64,000 nt of DNA, taken from assembly GCA_019448385.1 (NCBI GenBank), contig JAGTXO010000016.1:186001-250000 (forward strand), written 5' to 3'. Under the pieces are notes generated by a model that was not told where the DNA came from, searched no databases, and worked only from the letters and a program-made list of their open reading frames with translations. The number at the start of each line of letters is the position of its first letter. Position 1 is the first letter of the stretch. This document shows positions 9,796 through 18,986 of this stretch, in pieces. This stretch comes from Diacronema lutheri. Its lineage: Eukaryota; Haptophyta; Pavlovophyceae; Pavlovales; Pavlovaceae. Position numbers and translations under genes: made by a program.

Positions 9796-10551
9796 ATGGC
9801 CGACAATGCGGCTCCCCGCCACGCGCTCCAGTACAGGGGGCCGGTCAAGTCCTTCTCGTCGAAGGACATCCTTGCGCAGCTCGCCGCCGCGCAGCAGCAA
9901 AGCCAGCAAGCGCAGGACAGCGCGCTCACCGCCGCGCAGCCCATGCCGCGGCATGGTGGGACGGCGTGCGGCGCGCCACACGCGGCCGGCGCGGGATGCA
10001 AGCCGGCGGTCGCGGTTGCGCAGCCAAAGCCAGCTGACCCGAAGGCGGACAACTTCCACGCGCTGCAGTATAAGGGCGCAGTCAAGAAGTTCACCTCGGG
10101 CGCGGTACGCCAGCCGCGGCGCACCGGCCGCCGTCGCCCGCCGCGCGCTGAGCCCTGTCACGCACTCCGCCCGCCCGCGCGCGCAATCGCGCGCGCCGCG
10201 CAGATCCTGAACGACTTCACACGCGCGACTCAGGGCGAGGAGGTGACTCCTACCCGCGCCGAGCCCGCGTGGCCGCCCGCCGCTGTCACGCCGCTCGTCG
10301 CCGACGTGGCACCGCTGATCGAGTTTGACGCCAGTGCGGTCGCTGCGCCCGTACGAGACGACTGGGCCGATTTCGTCGCGATGTCTGCGCAGCCGCACGT
10401 GCAGCCGCCGGCGCAGCTCAGTTTGGATGCCAGCGTACACACAGCTGCGCCCCCCGTGCACGCGCCACCACCGCCGCCCCCGGAGCCACAAGCGTACGGC
10501 TCGAATTATGGCGCGTCGGTCCCGACGCTTCCGCCGCCACCAAAGTGGTGA
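9796..10551 (+). CDS. Small protein with duplicated motif and clathrin/adaptor-like peptides
   Basis: The ATG at 9796 follows an A-rich leader. A 99-bp GT-AG intron (10105-10203) is likely: it removes Arg/Pro-rich low-complexity sequence and joins FTSGA to ILNDFTRATQ. The protein, about 218 residues after splicing, opens with HALQYRGPVKSFSSKDIL. A diverged copy, HALQYKGAVKKFTSGA, follows about 85 residues later. Near the C-terminus PLIEFD fits the clathrin-box pattern (L-hydrophobic-x-hydrophobic-acid), and DDWADF fits the WxxF adaptor-ear motif. A Pro-rich tail ends in PPPPKW. The short motifs suggest an endocytic or trans-Golgi accessory protein, but this is inference. I do not recognise the family. 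Confidence 0.6.
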   Translation: MADNAAPRHALQYRGPVKSFSSKDILAQLAAAQQQSQQAQDSALTAAQPMPRHGGTACGAPHAAGAGCKPAVAVAQPKPADPKADNFHALQYKGAVKKFTSGAVRQPRRTGRRRPPRAEPCHALRPPARAIARAAQILNDFTRATQGEEVTPTRAEPAWPPAAVTPLVADVAPLIEFDASAVAAPVRDDWADFVAMSAQPHVQPPAQLSLDASVHTAAPPVHAPPPPPPEPQAYGSNYGASVPTLPPPPKW

Positions 10552-10648
10552 GAGAGAGGGGAGCCCGTCAAGGACAAAGGACGCCTAGGGCGCGTTGTGC
10601 GACCGACCGTCAGACGCGGCGTTGGAGGCCGCGCGTGCGCGTGCGGCC

Positions 10649-11725
10649 TCAGCTTGCCGCCAGAATCTCCTTCACGGCAGCGAGCATGGCCTGGTTGCTC
10701 TCGGGCGCGCCGATGGTGATGCGCAGCTTCGTGTTCAGGTCTGGACGCTTCGCCCAATACCGCACAAGGATCCCGCGCGCCTTGAGGCCGTCGTAGACAC
10801 GCGTCGCGACCTCGACCGAGCCTGTCTCAGCGAGCAAAAAGTTGGCCTCCGACTGCGGCCAGGTCCAGCCGTGCTCGGCGAGGGCGGCGCAGACGAGCTC
10901 GCGCTGCTCGATCGTCTTGCGCACGAGCTCGATCAGGTGCGCGCCGTCGCGCAGCGCCGCCGTGCCCGCCGCCTGTGTGAGCGCGTTGACGTTGTACGAG
11001 TCCTTCACCTTCTCGAGCTGCGCGATCAGAGCGGGCGCAGCGAAAAGGAGGCCGAGGCGCGCGCCGGCGAGGGAATAGGACTTTGAAAAGGTGCGCAGCA
11101 CGATCACGTTAGGGTGCTCGTCGAGCACGGGCAGAAAGCTCGCGCCCAGCCCGTCGCCGCCGTGCGCAAAGTCAATGTAGGCCTCGTCGACGACCAGGAT
11201 GCCGTCGAGCGCGCGCGCGAGCTCGCGGAGCTGGTCGCGCGGGACGAGGGTGGCGGACGGGTTGTTGGGCGTGGCAAGCAATGTCACGCGCGCACCCGTC
11301 GCGGCGAGCGCCGCGGTCGGCAGCTGCCAGCCCGGCAGCCAGTCGATGTGGTCGATGCCGACGCCTTGCAGCGTTGCGAGCGTATCGTACAGCGAGTAGG
11401 TGGGCCAAGGGCAGGCGACCTTTTGGGGCGCTGCGACAAAGGCGCGGAAGATGATGGTGAGGCAATCGTCCGAGCCGTTCCCCGCGAGAACGTGCGCGGG
11501 TGTCACGCCGTACACCGCCGCCGCCGCCTCGCGCAGCCCGCGCGAGACCGGGTCGGGATAGAGGCGCAGCGAGTCGACGTCGTACGAGGCGAGCGCGGCG
11601 CGCACGGCAGGCGATGGTCCCCATGCGCACTCGTTGGTGTTCAGCTTTATGCACTGGTTCACCTGCTCGCCCGGCGTGTACCCGGACATGGCGAGGACGT
11701 CGGGACGCAGGTACTTCTCCCCCAT
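10649..11725 (-). CDS. hisC: Histidinol-phosphate aminotransferase
   Basis: This PLP-dependent class II aminotransferase of 358 residues converts imidazole-acetol phosphate and glutamate to histidinol phosphate in histidine synthesis. Diagnostic segments in order are KLNTNECAWGPSP, YPDPVSRGLREAAA, GNGSDDCLTIIFRAF, TPNNPSATLVP, VVDEAYIDF and TFSKSYSLAGARLG (Schiff-base lysine in FSKS). LRITIGAPESNQAML closes the protein. The ATG at 11725 gives a protein that starts just before the conserved YLRPDVL. The frame is open further upstream, so a plastid transit peptide could be supplied by an unseen exon. It converges with the small protein gene (97 bp gap) and diverges from the hinge-protein gene. 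Confidence 0.9.
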   Translation of the reverse strand: MGEKYLRPDVLAMSGYTPGEQVNQCIKLNTNECAWGPSPAVRAALASYDVDSLRLYPDPVSRGLREAAAAVYGVTPAHVLAGNGSDDCLTIIFRAFVAAPQKVACPWPTYSLYDTLATLQGVGIDHIDWLPGWQLPTAALAATGARVTLLATPNNPSATLVPRDQLRELARALDGILVVDEAYIDFAHGGDGLGASFLPVLDEHPNVIVLRTFSKSYSLAGARLGLLFAAPALIAQLEKVKDSYNVNALTQAAGTAALRDGAHLIELVRKTIEQRELVCAALAEHGWTWPQSEANFLLAETGSVEVATRVYDGLKARGILVRYWAKRPDLNTKLRITIGAPESNQAMLAAVKEILAAS

Positions 11726-11935
11726 GTTGAGCACGTGCGCGAAGCGCGTGACGGGTGACGCGTGATTCGGAGTTTGGGCAGAGCGACCTGGCCCCGATCG
11801 CAGCCATGAGCGCGGTGCGCGCGGCAGCGGCGACGGCGGCTGGCCGAGCTGCGGGCCCTCACAGTCTGCGCGCGCGCGCGCGCGCGCTCGCCCGGCCGCG
11901 GCACGCAGAGGTACAACGGCGCCTTCATCGTCGAC

Positions 11936-12329
11936 ATGCCGGATCCGGCGGAGGACCCGTCGCCGGGCATCGAGAAGGAGTGCCACAGCTCTTGCTTGAG
12001 CATCTACGCGGCGTACGAGGCGTGCGCGAAGCGCATCGAGGACAAGCCTGACGGCCACTGCACCGGGCAGTACTTGGACTATTGGGGCTGCGTCGACAAG
12101 TGCGCGGCCGGTACGTCGACCGCGCCCCACGCCCTTCCATCTCTCTCCCTCCACCCCCCCCCCCCCCCTCCCCCGGGGGGGGGGGGGGGGGGGAAGGGGT
12201 GGGCGGCGGCGTTCGCGGAGCGCGGGCGCGGAGCCGTGTGTAGCCGCCGCGCGCCGCGCTCAACCGCCGCATACTATCGCTACGCCCGTCCGCGCAGGCA
12301 AGAAGTTTGCGCTCACGCAAGGGAAATAG
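11936..12329 (+). CDS. UQCRH: Cytochrome bc1 complex hinge protein (QCR6/UQCRH type)
   Basis: The two exons are 11936-12110 and 12298-12329, and the GT-AG intron joins GCC-G to GC so that the protein ends CAAGKKFALTQGK. The 68-residue product has two CX9C pairs, CLSIYAAYEAC and CTGQYLDYWGC, plus the flanking ECHSS and CVDKC. This is the cysteine pattern of the acidic hinge subunit of mitochondrial complex III. The acidic N-terminus (DPAEDPSPG) fits as well. The ATG at 11936 is the first in this frame; an upstream ATG at 11806 lies in a different frame and would need another splice. The intron contains a striking C-run/G-run hairpin. The gene converges with the histidine kinase gene. Confidence 0.8.
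12154..12193. repeat. Self-complementary C-run / G-run inside an intron
   Basis: Fifteen C, one T, five C and then nineteen G form a potential hairpin within the hinge-protein intron. On RNA this could fold into a very stable stem; on DNA it is prone to slippage and sequencing error. Confidence 0.8.
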
Positions 12330-12450
12330 GCGTACCCAAAGAGGGCGCTACTCACAGGCTCAGATCTATGCCCACGCGCGTTCGTTGGCGCAACATTACG
12401 GGTGCGCCCCGACGGTCAGGCGTGTCCTCTCAACTTGAAGCCGTAGCGCG

Positions 12451-14153
12451 TCAGGCCGCCCTTCTCCCCACCGGCGCGCGCGCCCTCGCCACAATGATCT
12501 CGCTCAGCAGCTGCCGGACGCGCCGGTACCCGTTCGAGGTCTTGTCCACGCATGCATCGAGCCCCGCAGCCTCGAAGGCCTCGCGCTCCTCCGAGCCAGA
12601 CGGGTCGCCCGTCATGCCGATGATGACGACGCCGTTATAGGCGCGCAGCCGACGCGTCGTTGCTGCTCCGCCGAGGCGCGGCATCCTGTTGTCGAGCAGC
12701 ACGACGTCGTACGGCCGTGCGCCGCTCGCCACGCGCGAAGCCATGGCCGCCAGCGCATCGACACCGTCGCTCGCCACATCGTACGGGATGCCCGCCTGCT
12801 TGAAGATCCGCAGGCTGATTGCAAGCTGAAGCACCTTGTCGTCCTGCGCGCCGGGCGGGGCAAGGTGGACCGGGGGGGGGGGGGGGGGAGTTGGTCGGCG
12901 CGCGGGTTGTGCCAAAGCAGCGCCGTACGGGTGTGCCGCTACCTCCACGTGCAGGCAGCGGAAACCTGGGGGCACTGGCAGGCGGTGCGCGCGGTGGCCG
13001 TCAAAGCTGCTCGGCGTCGGCGCCGGCGGGGGTGTGTCGGGCGGCATGGCCGTGGCGAGCCGAAGCACGAGCGTAAAGCACGTGCCCGCGCCTCGACCAG
13101 TTGAGTGCAGTTTGAGCGTCGAGCCCGAGTGTAGCCAGAGCAGCTGGCGCACGATCGAGAGCCCGAGGCCTGTGCCAGCGCTGCCCTGCAGCTTGCCTCT
13201 GCCCACCTGCGTGAACGCGCCGCCCGTGTTGAGCACCGCGAGCTCGTCGGCGGCAAGGCCCTCGCCAGAGTCCGAGACGGCCAAATGGAGCGCGGCGCCG
13301 TCCGCATGCTCAAGCCACGCGCGCAGCACAACGTCGGCGCCCGCCTCGCTGAACTTGACCGCGTTCGAAATGCCGTTACCAAGGCACTGTAGAAGCCGGA
13401 GCCTGTCGCCGACGAAGAGCCGCGCCGCAACGTCTGGCGGCGGGTCTTCGAAGCAGAGCCGCACGCCCTTCTTCTCGGCAAGCGCCTGGTACGCGGTGCG
13501 CGCATCTGCAAAAAGCTCACGCACGGCAAACGGCTCAAAGGTAAGCTCGAGGCGGCCAGCGCCGAGGCGCTCAAGGTCGAGCACGTCCGACACGAGCCTC
13601 TCGAGGAGCGCCGTGCACGTCCGCATGGCGCCGAGCGAGGCGGCGGCGACCGGATCGTCGAGGCGGGTCGAGCGGGGCGCATTGGAGAGCACCTCGGTGA
13701 GCTGCTGCAGCGAGAGCAAGGGGCTTCTCATGTCGTGCATTGCCTGAGAGGGAGGGGAGGAGGGAGGGGGCGAGCGCACGTGTGGGAGGGGTAGGCGGCG
13801 CGCGAGCGGTGATCGCACGCGACGGCGCGCACCATGCGGAACACGCGATCGCGCTCGCACGTCGTTGAACGCGAGGCAGCGTTGCGTGGCACGTCCGCGT
13901 TGGACGTTGACACCAATCGGCGCGTGGCGTGCCGAAACCGGGCGCGCGTCCGGACGTGGACGAGCGCGAGCAGCAGCGCGGCGCCGACCGCCGCCGCTGC
14001 GGGCCAGGAGCCACCGCGCGCAGCCTCGCTGACGCCGTCCAGCGCAGAGAAGTGGCGGTGTGCGGGTTGCCATGTGGCACATGGAGACGTGATCACCGCG
14101 CGCGGCGCGCCGTGCGCGGCGTGCGCGGGCGTGCGCACAATCGCTTTCGTCAT
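12451..14153 (-). CDS. Hybrid sensor histidine kinase with receiver domain
   Basis: The exons are 14153-13833, 13743-12943 and 12843-12451, all in matching phase, giving 504 residues. The ATG at 14153 precedes a single membrane segment (WPAAAAVGAALLLALVHV, residues about 50-68). Splicing creates RMAMHDMRSPLLSL, where the histidine of HDMRSP is the phospho-acceptor. The ATPase domain has GNGISNAVKF (N box), DSGEGL (G1) and GTGLGLS (G2). The second splice restores the receiver start LHVEDDKVLQLA; the receiver then has VVLLDNRMP (acceptor Asp), GMTGD and CVDKTS. The protein should relay phosphate from its own histidine to its own aspartate at a membrane. No input domain is recognisable apart from the short N-terminal region. 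Confidence 0.85.
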
Positions 14154-14321
14154 GCGTTCTCGGCGAAGTTGCCCATTGATCGTACGTGTGACGATCTGTT
14201 TGCGACCGCCCTCGAATAGAAAGTCAACTTAAGGGACATCGGAAAATCCTTGACGGCGTGGCACACCCCGAGGCACCCTCTCATGATTCTTTTTCTTTCA
14301 CCCAGGTCCTCGTCACCATGA

Positions 14322-14397
14322 CTTCAGCTTCACGCTGAATTCAGGGTGAAGCTGAAGAACGTTCGTCAGTCGTCACGCTGACGAACGTTCGTCAGTC
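14322..14397. repeat. Two adjacent palindromes and a 15-bp direct repeat
   Basis: The interval 14322-14357 is a 36-bp palindrome with one mismatched pair, centred on GAATTC. CTGACGAACGTTCGTCAG at 14378-14395 is a perfect palindrome. GAACGTTCGTCAGTC occurs at both 14357-14371 and 14383-14397. The block lies in the 238-bp gap between two genes on the - strand and touches the stop codon of the upstream one. It resembles a small terminal-repeat element or a 3'-end hairpin. Confidence 0.75.
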
Positions 14398-14417
14398 CTT
14401 CACGCCGACTCGGCCCC

Positions 14418-14450
<33 letters not shown>

Positions 14451-15588
14451 GTGTCCCGGACCCCAGTTCGACAGTTAGCCACCCGGCTGCAAGCAGCTCG
14501 GCGCGCGCGGGCGAGACAGCCCACTCGCCGAGCGTGCTCAGCGTGCCGGATGGCTGGGGCTGTGCGCCCACCGACGCGCGCGCGCCGCCGGCGGTGGCAG
14601 GCCGGCGCGCGGCTCGCGCGCCGCCGCGCTCGCCCGCCGACTGCCTGCCGGTCGCGCCACGTGCGCCGGCGCTCAGAGCGGGCGCGGCAAACGGGACCAG
14701 CGACCGGGCGCTGCCGAGAACGAGGTGCGGCCCGCCAGGCCTCGGCTGCAGCGAGCGTGCAGCCACGCCACCCGACCGCGGCGGCGCGGTCGACGGCCGC
14801 GCGGCCGCGTTGCCGCGCGCCGCGCGCCCCGGCGTGCTGCCGGCGTGCGGCGCGGCGCGACGAGGCGAGCTCATGGAACGCATCGTGCCGAGCGCCGCCC
14901 GCGCGGCGCGGAGCGAGTGCACGTAGGCAGCGCCATGCGCGCGCAGAAGCGCCGCCTCGTCGAGCGCAGCCGGCGGTTGCGCCGCACGCGCGAGCGCGCC
15001 CACGCCGAAAAGTGCGCCGCCGCCGCCGGGCCGCAAAGAGCCGCGGTTGGTCTCGGCCGGCGGCGCGCCAAGAGCTGCGCACGAAGCGAGCGCGATGCGC
15101 TGAGGCGAGCGCGCTGCGTACGCCAGCGGCGGGTGCGGCCCGGGCGACGGCTGCCCCTTCGCCGTCGCCGCCGGCGTGCGCATGTACGGCTTACCGGCGA
15201 GGCGCACGTTGAACGCGGATGGTTCCGCGCAAAAAAGGAGCACGTCCGAGGCGCTCTTGCGGCGCGATGATGGTGCCGGCGGCTCCCGCGGAGGCGTTGA
15301 CCCGCGCGCGTACGGCCGCCCGGCCGAAGGCGCTTCGCGCGGCGAGTTCGTCGGCATTATCGTCTGGCGCGCAAGCGAAACGTCTGGCACCGCGCGCGCC
15401 ACGGCCACCGCCTTTGCGCCCGTTGGGTATCCTTCAACTGCGCCACGCGCCTCGCCGAGCTCGCGTACGCTCGCGCGCAGCTCCGCGAGCGACGCGCGTG
15501 AAGCCAGAGTGTGCCTGCGCGCGGCGCGGATTCGCGACTCGATGTCGAGGTGGAGGCCCGACCATGGCGGATAGGCGTAGCTCGACAT
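14392..15588 (-). CDS. Unknown alanine/arginine-rich protein
   Basis: The ATG at 15588 opens a 398-residue frame beginning MSSYAYPPWSGLHLDIESR. A short helical segment (HTLASRASLAELRASVRELG) follows. Later there are scattered well-formed stretches such as DVLLFCAEPSAFNVRLAGK and EAALLRAHGAAYVHSLRAAR. The rest is Ala/Pro/Arg/Ser-rich and probably disordered. Near the end, a run of 29 C on the + strand (14421-14449) would be read as poly-glycine. That suggests the real C-terminus lies upstream of the run or that the run sits in an intron or UTR. I do not recognise the family. Confidence 0.45.
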
Positions 15589-15918
15589 GCAAATCGGCCG
15601 TGCCTGTTGGCGACGATCACACCCGACCGCCACGGCCTCTCGGCCCGTCACGCACCGCCACGCACCGCCGGCCGGCTGTACGGGTAATAACGTCGGGCCG
15701 AACGGTAACGCATTTGCATTTTCATTTTCAAAACGCCACGCACATCTTCGGTCTTCCACTCGGGAGCGCAGTGCAGCCAGTGCTTGCTTGGGCGCGCGCT
15801 TTGCGACCGATCGCGACTCGCGCCGGGTCGGGGCGTACCGCAGGACCAGGAGCCCCCCCCCCCCCCCCCCCCCCCCCCCTCGGCGTGTCCCTCATCAGCG
15901 CGCCTGCTGGCCGCTGAC
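15589..15918. other. Intergenic stretch with a 27-base C run
   Basis: The interval includes C(27) at 15853-15879 and an AT-richer patch (15690-15760) that may be the promoter of the unknown - strand gene or part of the MYND transcript. No coding match is visible. Confidence 0.4.
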
Positions 15919-16889
15919 CGAGCCTCGCAGCTGCGCGTGGCGCAGCAGCACGACAATAGCGAGAATGCTCTCGAGCTGATTGGCGAGCTCGCGGGCGAAT
16001 GTGAGGTCGTGCGTGCATGCTGCATTGGCTGCGACCAGAGGAAAGACCTAAAGACGTGCAGCAAGTGCCGCGTCACCAAATCCTGCGGGGCCGAGCGCGT
16101 GCGGCACATGTGGTCCGTGAACAAGGCGGTCTGCCGGCGCATCGCGGCGGAGAACGCTGCGGCTGCTGCAGCAGTCTTGCGGGGGGGCGGATGAGCCGCC
16201 GCAAACGCATACTCAAAGAACAGCTCGTCGCCCTCGCGCAGCGGCGCGGCGGCGAGCAGCCCGACCAGCCGCGGAGCGCGGCGCGGATCGGCCGCGTCGA
16301 GTGCCACCGCCTCGCCCGAGGAGGTCAGGTGCGAGTATGCGGACGGGACGGTCGGCGCGTGGGCGAGCAGGCCCGGCTCAATCGGCGGCGCGCGCGCAAA
16401 CTCGCGCAGGTCGAGGACCAAGAGGTTGGGCGGCGTGCCGGCGGGCGGCTGGCTGGCGAGGTGCCCGAGCGCGTTCGTGCGCGGCATGCGCCGCCGAAGG
16501 ATGCAGCACTCGGCGAGGCACGCCGGAGTCGCGTCGATAATCGCGCCGTCGGCGAGCATCAGCGCGTACGCGAGGTCGCGCTTGCACGCGAGGGCTGTGC
16601 CCAGGGCGTACGAGTGAGAAAGAGTGTCCCCGGCACCCGCAGCCGGCGGCGCCGGGTAGTGTATCCCCGGGAAGAGCGTGACGAGCTCTCCCGCCTCGAC
16701 GTCGCGCGCAGCAAACGCGCCCTTCCCGGCGGCTGCGATCGTGCTCGGCGCGGCGCGCGCGCGAAGCGGATCGCGCAGATAGCTCGTGAACGCGTCGGAC
16801 GCCCATTCGTCGAGCGAGCGCCCCCGCAGCCCGCCAGACGACGCGGCGAGCGCGAGGATCGCCGGCCGCGCATTGCGCGCCTTCATCAT
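15648..16889 (-). CDS. SET-domain protein (lysine methyltransferase-like)
   Basis: The ATG at 16889 (a second lies at 16886) starts a frame with MKARNARPAILALAASSGG. Residues about 45-235 then form a SET domain: AAGKGAFAARDVEAGELVTLFPG is the N-SET with the conserved GxG-type SAM loop, and GDELFFEYAF is the C-SET end with the catalytic-region tyrosine. The middle (DATPACLAECCILRRR onward) stands where the substrate-binding insert sits. Family members methylate lysine on histones or other proteins using SAM. After about residue 235 the frame is low-complexity and antisense to a MYND-like frame, so the real stop or a splice site may be near 16.19 kb. It is divergent from the armadillo gene, with 93 bp between start codons. 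Confidence 0.65.
   Translation of the reverse strand: MMKARNARPAILALAASSGGLRGRSLDEWASDAFTSYLRDPLRARAAPSTIAAAGKGAFAARDVEAGELVTLFPGIHYPAPPAAGAGDTLSHSYALGTALACKRDLAYALMLADGAIIDATPACLAECCILRRRMPRTNALGHLASQPPAGTPPNLLVLDLREFARAPPIEPGLLAHAPTVPSAYSHLTSSGEAVALDAADPRRAPRLVGLLAAAPLREGDELFFEYAFAAAHPPPRKTAAAAAAFSAAMRRQTALFTDHMCRTRSAPQDLVTRHLLHVFRSFLWSQPMQHARTTSHSPASSPISSRAFSLLSCCCATRSCEARSAASRRADEGHAEGGGGGGGGGSWSCGTPRPGASRDRSQSARPSKHWLHCAPEWKTEDVRGVLKMKMQMRYRSARRYYPYSRPAVRGGA
15919..16194 (+). pseudogene. MYND-type zinc finger remnant or 3' exon
   Basis: The frame reads CIGCDQRKDLKTCSKCRVTKSC, followed by MWSVNKAVCRR and a stop at 16194. The spacing matches a MYND finger (C-x2-C, C-x2-C, then C, W and a final C). 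One cysteine of the second half and the usual histidine before the last cysteine (HK--C) appear substituted, so it may not bind two zinc ions. No start codon with a supported upstream exon is visible. It is antisense to the 3' part of the SET-domain frame, so the two genes overlap tail to tail. It could be a degraded fragment of a larger MYND protein or the last exon of an unseen gene. Confidence 0.45.
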
Positions 16890-16982
16890 AATTATTCCAC
16901 CCTTTGAGTTTGTGAAAACTCGTCGGCCTACAGAGCCGGAACGACACGGTGGACATCTTGGGTCGGCCACGCTGCCTTGCCG

Positions 16983-18110
16983 ATGTCAAGGGCCGACGCG
17001 GCCTGCGGCGAGGCGGCGTTTGAGCTATGTCTCGCGCGATTGTGCGACCCCGACGCCGACCTCAAGGCCAAGGCGCACGCCGCCGGCGCGATCTACCGGC
17101 GCGTGATGGATGCGCACGATCCGAGCTCGGCCGAGTCGCCGCGCAAGCTGAGCGAGCGGATCGTGCGCGCGGGCGCGCTCGAGGCGCTGGTTTCGCTACT
17201 GCACGTGGGTTGCTGCTACGGCAAGGTGGGCGCGGTGCGCACGCTCATCTCCCTCCTCAGCTCGGCTGACGAGGGCTCGTGCATCGGCGAGACGGTCGTG
17301 AATGCCGGTGCGCTGCCCGCGCTCGTCGCGCTCCTCCGCTCTGGCGACTGCGACGGCAAGGTGGAGGCGGCGGGCGTGCTGGTGAGCATTGCGGTTGAGC
17401 ACGAGCTCAGCGCGCGCGTGCTCGACGCAGGCGCGCTGCCCGCCCTCGTTGAGTCGCTCGAGCACGGCAGCCCGGCGTGCAAGCTCGCCGCCGCGGGCGC
17501 GCTCGCCGCGCTCACCGACGAGCAGAGCCTGCGCGGCGCGGTCGTGGGCGCGCGCGCGCTGCCCGGGCTGATCGCTCTGCTCACCGCCGGCGGCGACGAC
17601 GCGCAGGCTGAGGCGGCGTGCGCGCTTTCCAACATCGCCGCGAATGCCGAGCTGTGCGCGGAGATTGTGCGCGCCGCCGCGCTCGCGCCGCTCGTCGCAG
17701 CGCTCTCGCTCGCGCCCGATTCGAAAGTGGTGAGCGACGCGGCGAGCTGCATCTGCTCGATCGCGGCGGACGCCGAGCTGCGCCCCGCCGTCGTCGATGC
17801 CGGCGCGCTCCCGCCGCTCATCGCGCTCATGTGTCACGGCAGCGACGACAGCAAGGCCGAGGCGGCGTGCGCGCTCTGCAACATTGCGGCGGACAAGGCG
17901 CTCTCAAAGCGCGTCGTCGACGCGGGCGCGCTGCTCCCGCTCGTCGCGCTGCTGCAGAGGCCCGAGCCGTGCATCGGCGCACGCGCGCCGCACGCGCGTG
18001 CCCCAGGGAGCGCGGCGCGCTCGGTGGACGAAGCGGGCGCGTCGGCGGCGCGCAATTCGGCGCTTGCTCTCGACGGTAGCTCGCCCATTGACGCGTCGCT
18101 CGGCTTCTGA
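16983..18110 (+). CDS. Armadillo-repeat protein
   Basis: The ATG at 16983 gives 375 residues. At least six ARM repeats of about 42 residues run from residue 60 to 330, with the recurring pattern GALPALVALLRSG, KVEAAGVLVSIA, GALPPLIALM and AEAACALCNIAAD. This is the importin-alpha/vacuole-Arm type of superhelix that binds extended peptides. No importin-beta-binding or U-box domain is visible, so the partner is unknown. The last 50 residues are disordered. It has no visible intron. Confidence 0.85.
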   Translation: MSRADAACGEAAFELCLARLCDPDADLKAKAHAAGAIYRRVMDAHDPSSAESPRKLSERIVRAGALEALVSLLHVGCCYGKVGAVRTLISLLSSADEGSCIGETVVNAGALPALVALLRSGDCDGKVEAAGVLVSIAVEHELSARVLDAGALPALVESLEHGSPACKLAAAGALAALTDEQSLRGAVVGARALPGLIALLTAGGDDAQAEAACALSNIAANAELCAEIVRAAALAPLVAALSLAPDSKVVSDAASCICSIAADAELRPAVVDAGALPPLIALMCHGSDDSKAEAACALCNIAADKALSKRVVDAGALLPLVALLQRPEPCIGARAPHARAPGSAARSVDEAGASAARNSALALDGSSPIDASLGF

Positions 18111-18206
18111 TCCACGATCGAGCAGCGGGTCGGCCAGCGGCTGGTCATGACAGTCTTATGAGTGTGAAGCGTCCAGTCATCAGAGATTGATTTTGTCCGG
18201 CCCAGC

Positions 18207-18905
18207 ATGGCGTCGAAGCTCTACGCGACGCACGTGCCGACGTCGCTCTTCGAGAAGGCGGCGTTGTCAGTCGACGCGTCGGTGCGCGCGTTGGCTAACC
18301 CACGACGAGCGGACCTTGTCGGCGTGCTCGGCGAGACGACTGGCGCGCTGGCGCTGCGCAGGATGCGCGAGCGCATGGCGCGAGACACAGTCGGCCGCTC
18401 GATACTTGCCGAGCGCCCGCGCATCCGCGCGCACACGGTGAGCGCCGCCGCGCTATCCGCGCTGCCAGCCGGCTCGTTTGGAAACGCATACGGCACGTTT
18501 CTCGACCGCCACGCCTTCGACCCCGACGACCGCGCCGATGTGCGCTTTGTGGACGACGAGGAGCTCGCGTACGTGATGACCCGCTACCGCGAGACGCACG
18601 ACCTGTGGCACGTGCTCTTCGGCCTGCCGCCGACGGTGCTCGGCGAGGTGGCGCTCAAGTGCATCGAGGCGGTGCAGACCGGCCTTCCCATGTGCGCCGC
18701 CGGCGCCCTCTTCGGCGGCGCGCGCGTCCGCTTTGCACAGACGGCGCGACTTGCGCGCGTGCTGCCGTGGGCGGCGCGCGCCGGCAGTCGCGCGGCTGAC
18801 CTCATGTGCGTGCGGTACGAGGATCACCTCGGCGAGCCGCTTGTTGAGCTGCGCGCAATATTGCGCGTCGACGCTTGCCCGCCCGACCTCGGCGGCGTCG
18901 GGTAG
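18207..18905 (+). CDS. COQ4: Ubiquinone biosynthesis protein COQ4
   Basis: This 232-residue single-exon protein belongs to the COQ4 family, which acts in mitochondrial coenzyme Q synthesis. YVPTSLFEKA-like opening sequence, GETTGALALRRMRERM and AYGTFLDRHAFDPDDR precede the metal site ETHDLWHVLFGLPPTVLGE (about residue 128). There HDxxH and the following glutamate bind a divalent metal. ALKCIEAVQTGLPMCAAG follows, as in homologues. COQ4 is reported to process the ring C1 position and to organise the CoQ synthome on the matrix side of the inner membrane. It converges with D-lactate dehydrogenase across an 81-bp gap that contains a G-run/C-run pair. Confidence 0.92.
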   Translation: MASKLYATHVPTSLFEKAALSVDASVRALANPRRADLVGVLGETTGALALRRMRERMARDTVGRSILAERPRIRAHTVSAAALSALPAGSFGNAYGTFLDRHAFDPDDRADVRFVDDEELAYVMTRYRETHDLWHVLFGLPPTVLGEVALKCIEAVQTGLPMCAAGALFGGARVRFAQTARLARVLPWAARAGSRAADLMCVRYEDHLGEPLVELRAILRVDACPPDLGGVG

Positions 18906-18986
18906 GGGGGGAGGGGGGGTGCCCCTCCCCCCCCTCTACCGGCCGTTTCAACTTTCAGGAAAGAGGCCGTTTGTGAATGTGAATTG
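18906..18986. terminator. Short convergent gap with G-run/C-run pair
   Basis: Immediately after the COQ4 stop, runs of G at 18906-18919 face a run of C at 18923-18935 and could form a hairpin. It may act as a 3'-end signal for both converging genes; no AATAAA is seen. Confidence 0.35.

Noticed and set aside
18906-18935. Bacterial-type intrinsic terminator after COQ4
   Set aside because: The G-run/C-run pair lacks a following T tract and the genome is eukaryotic; homopolymers of this sort are common here.
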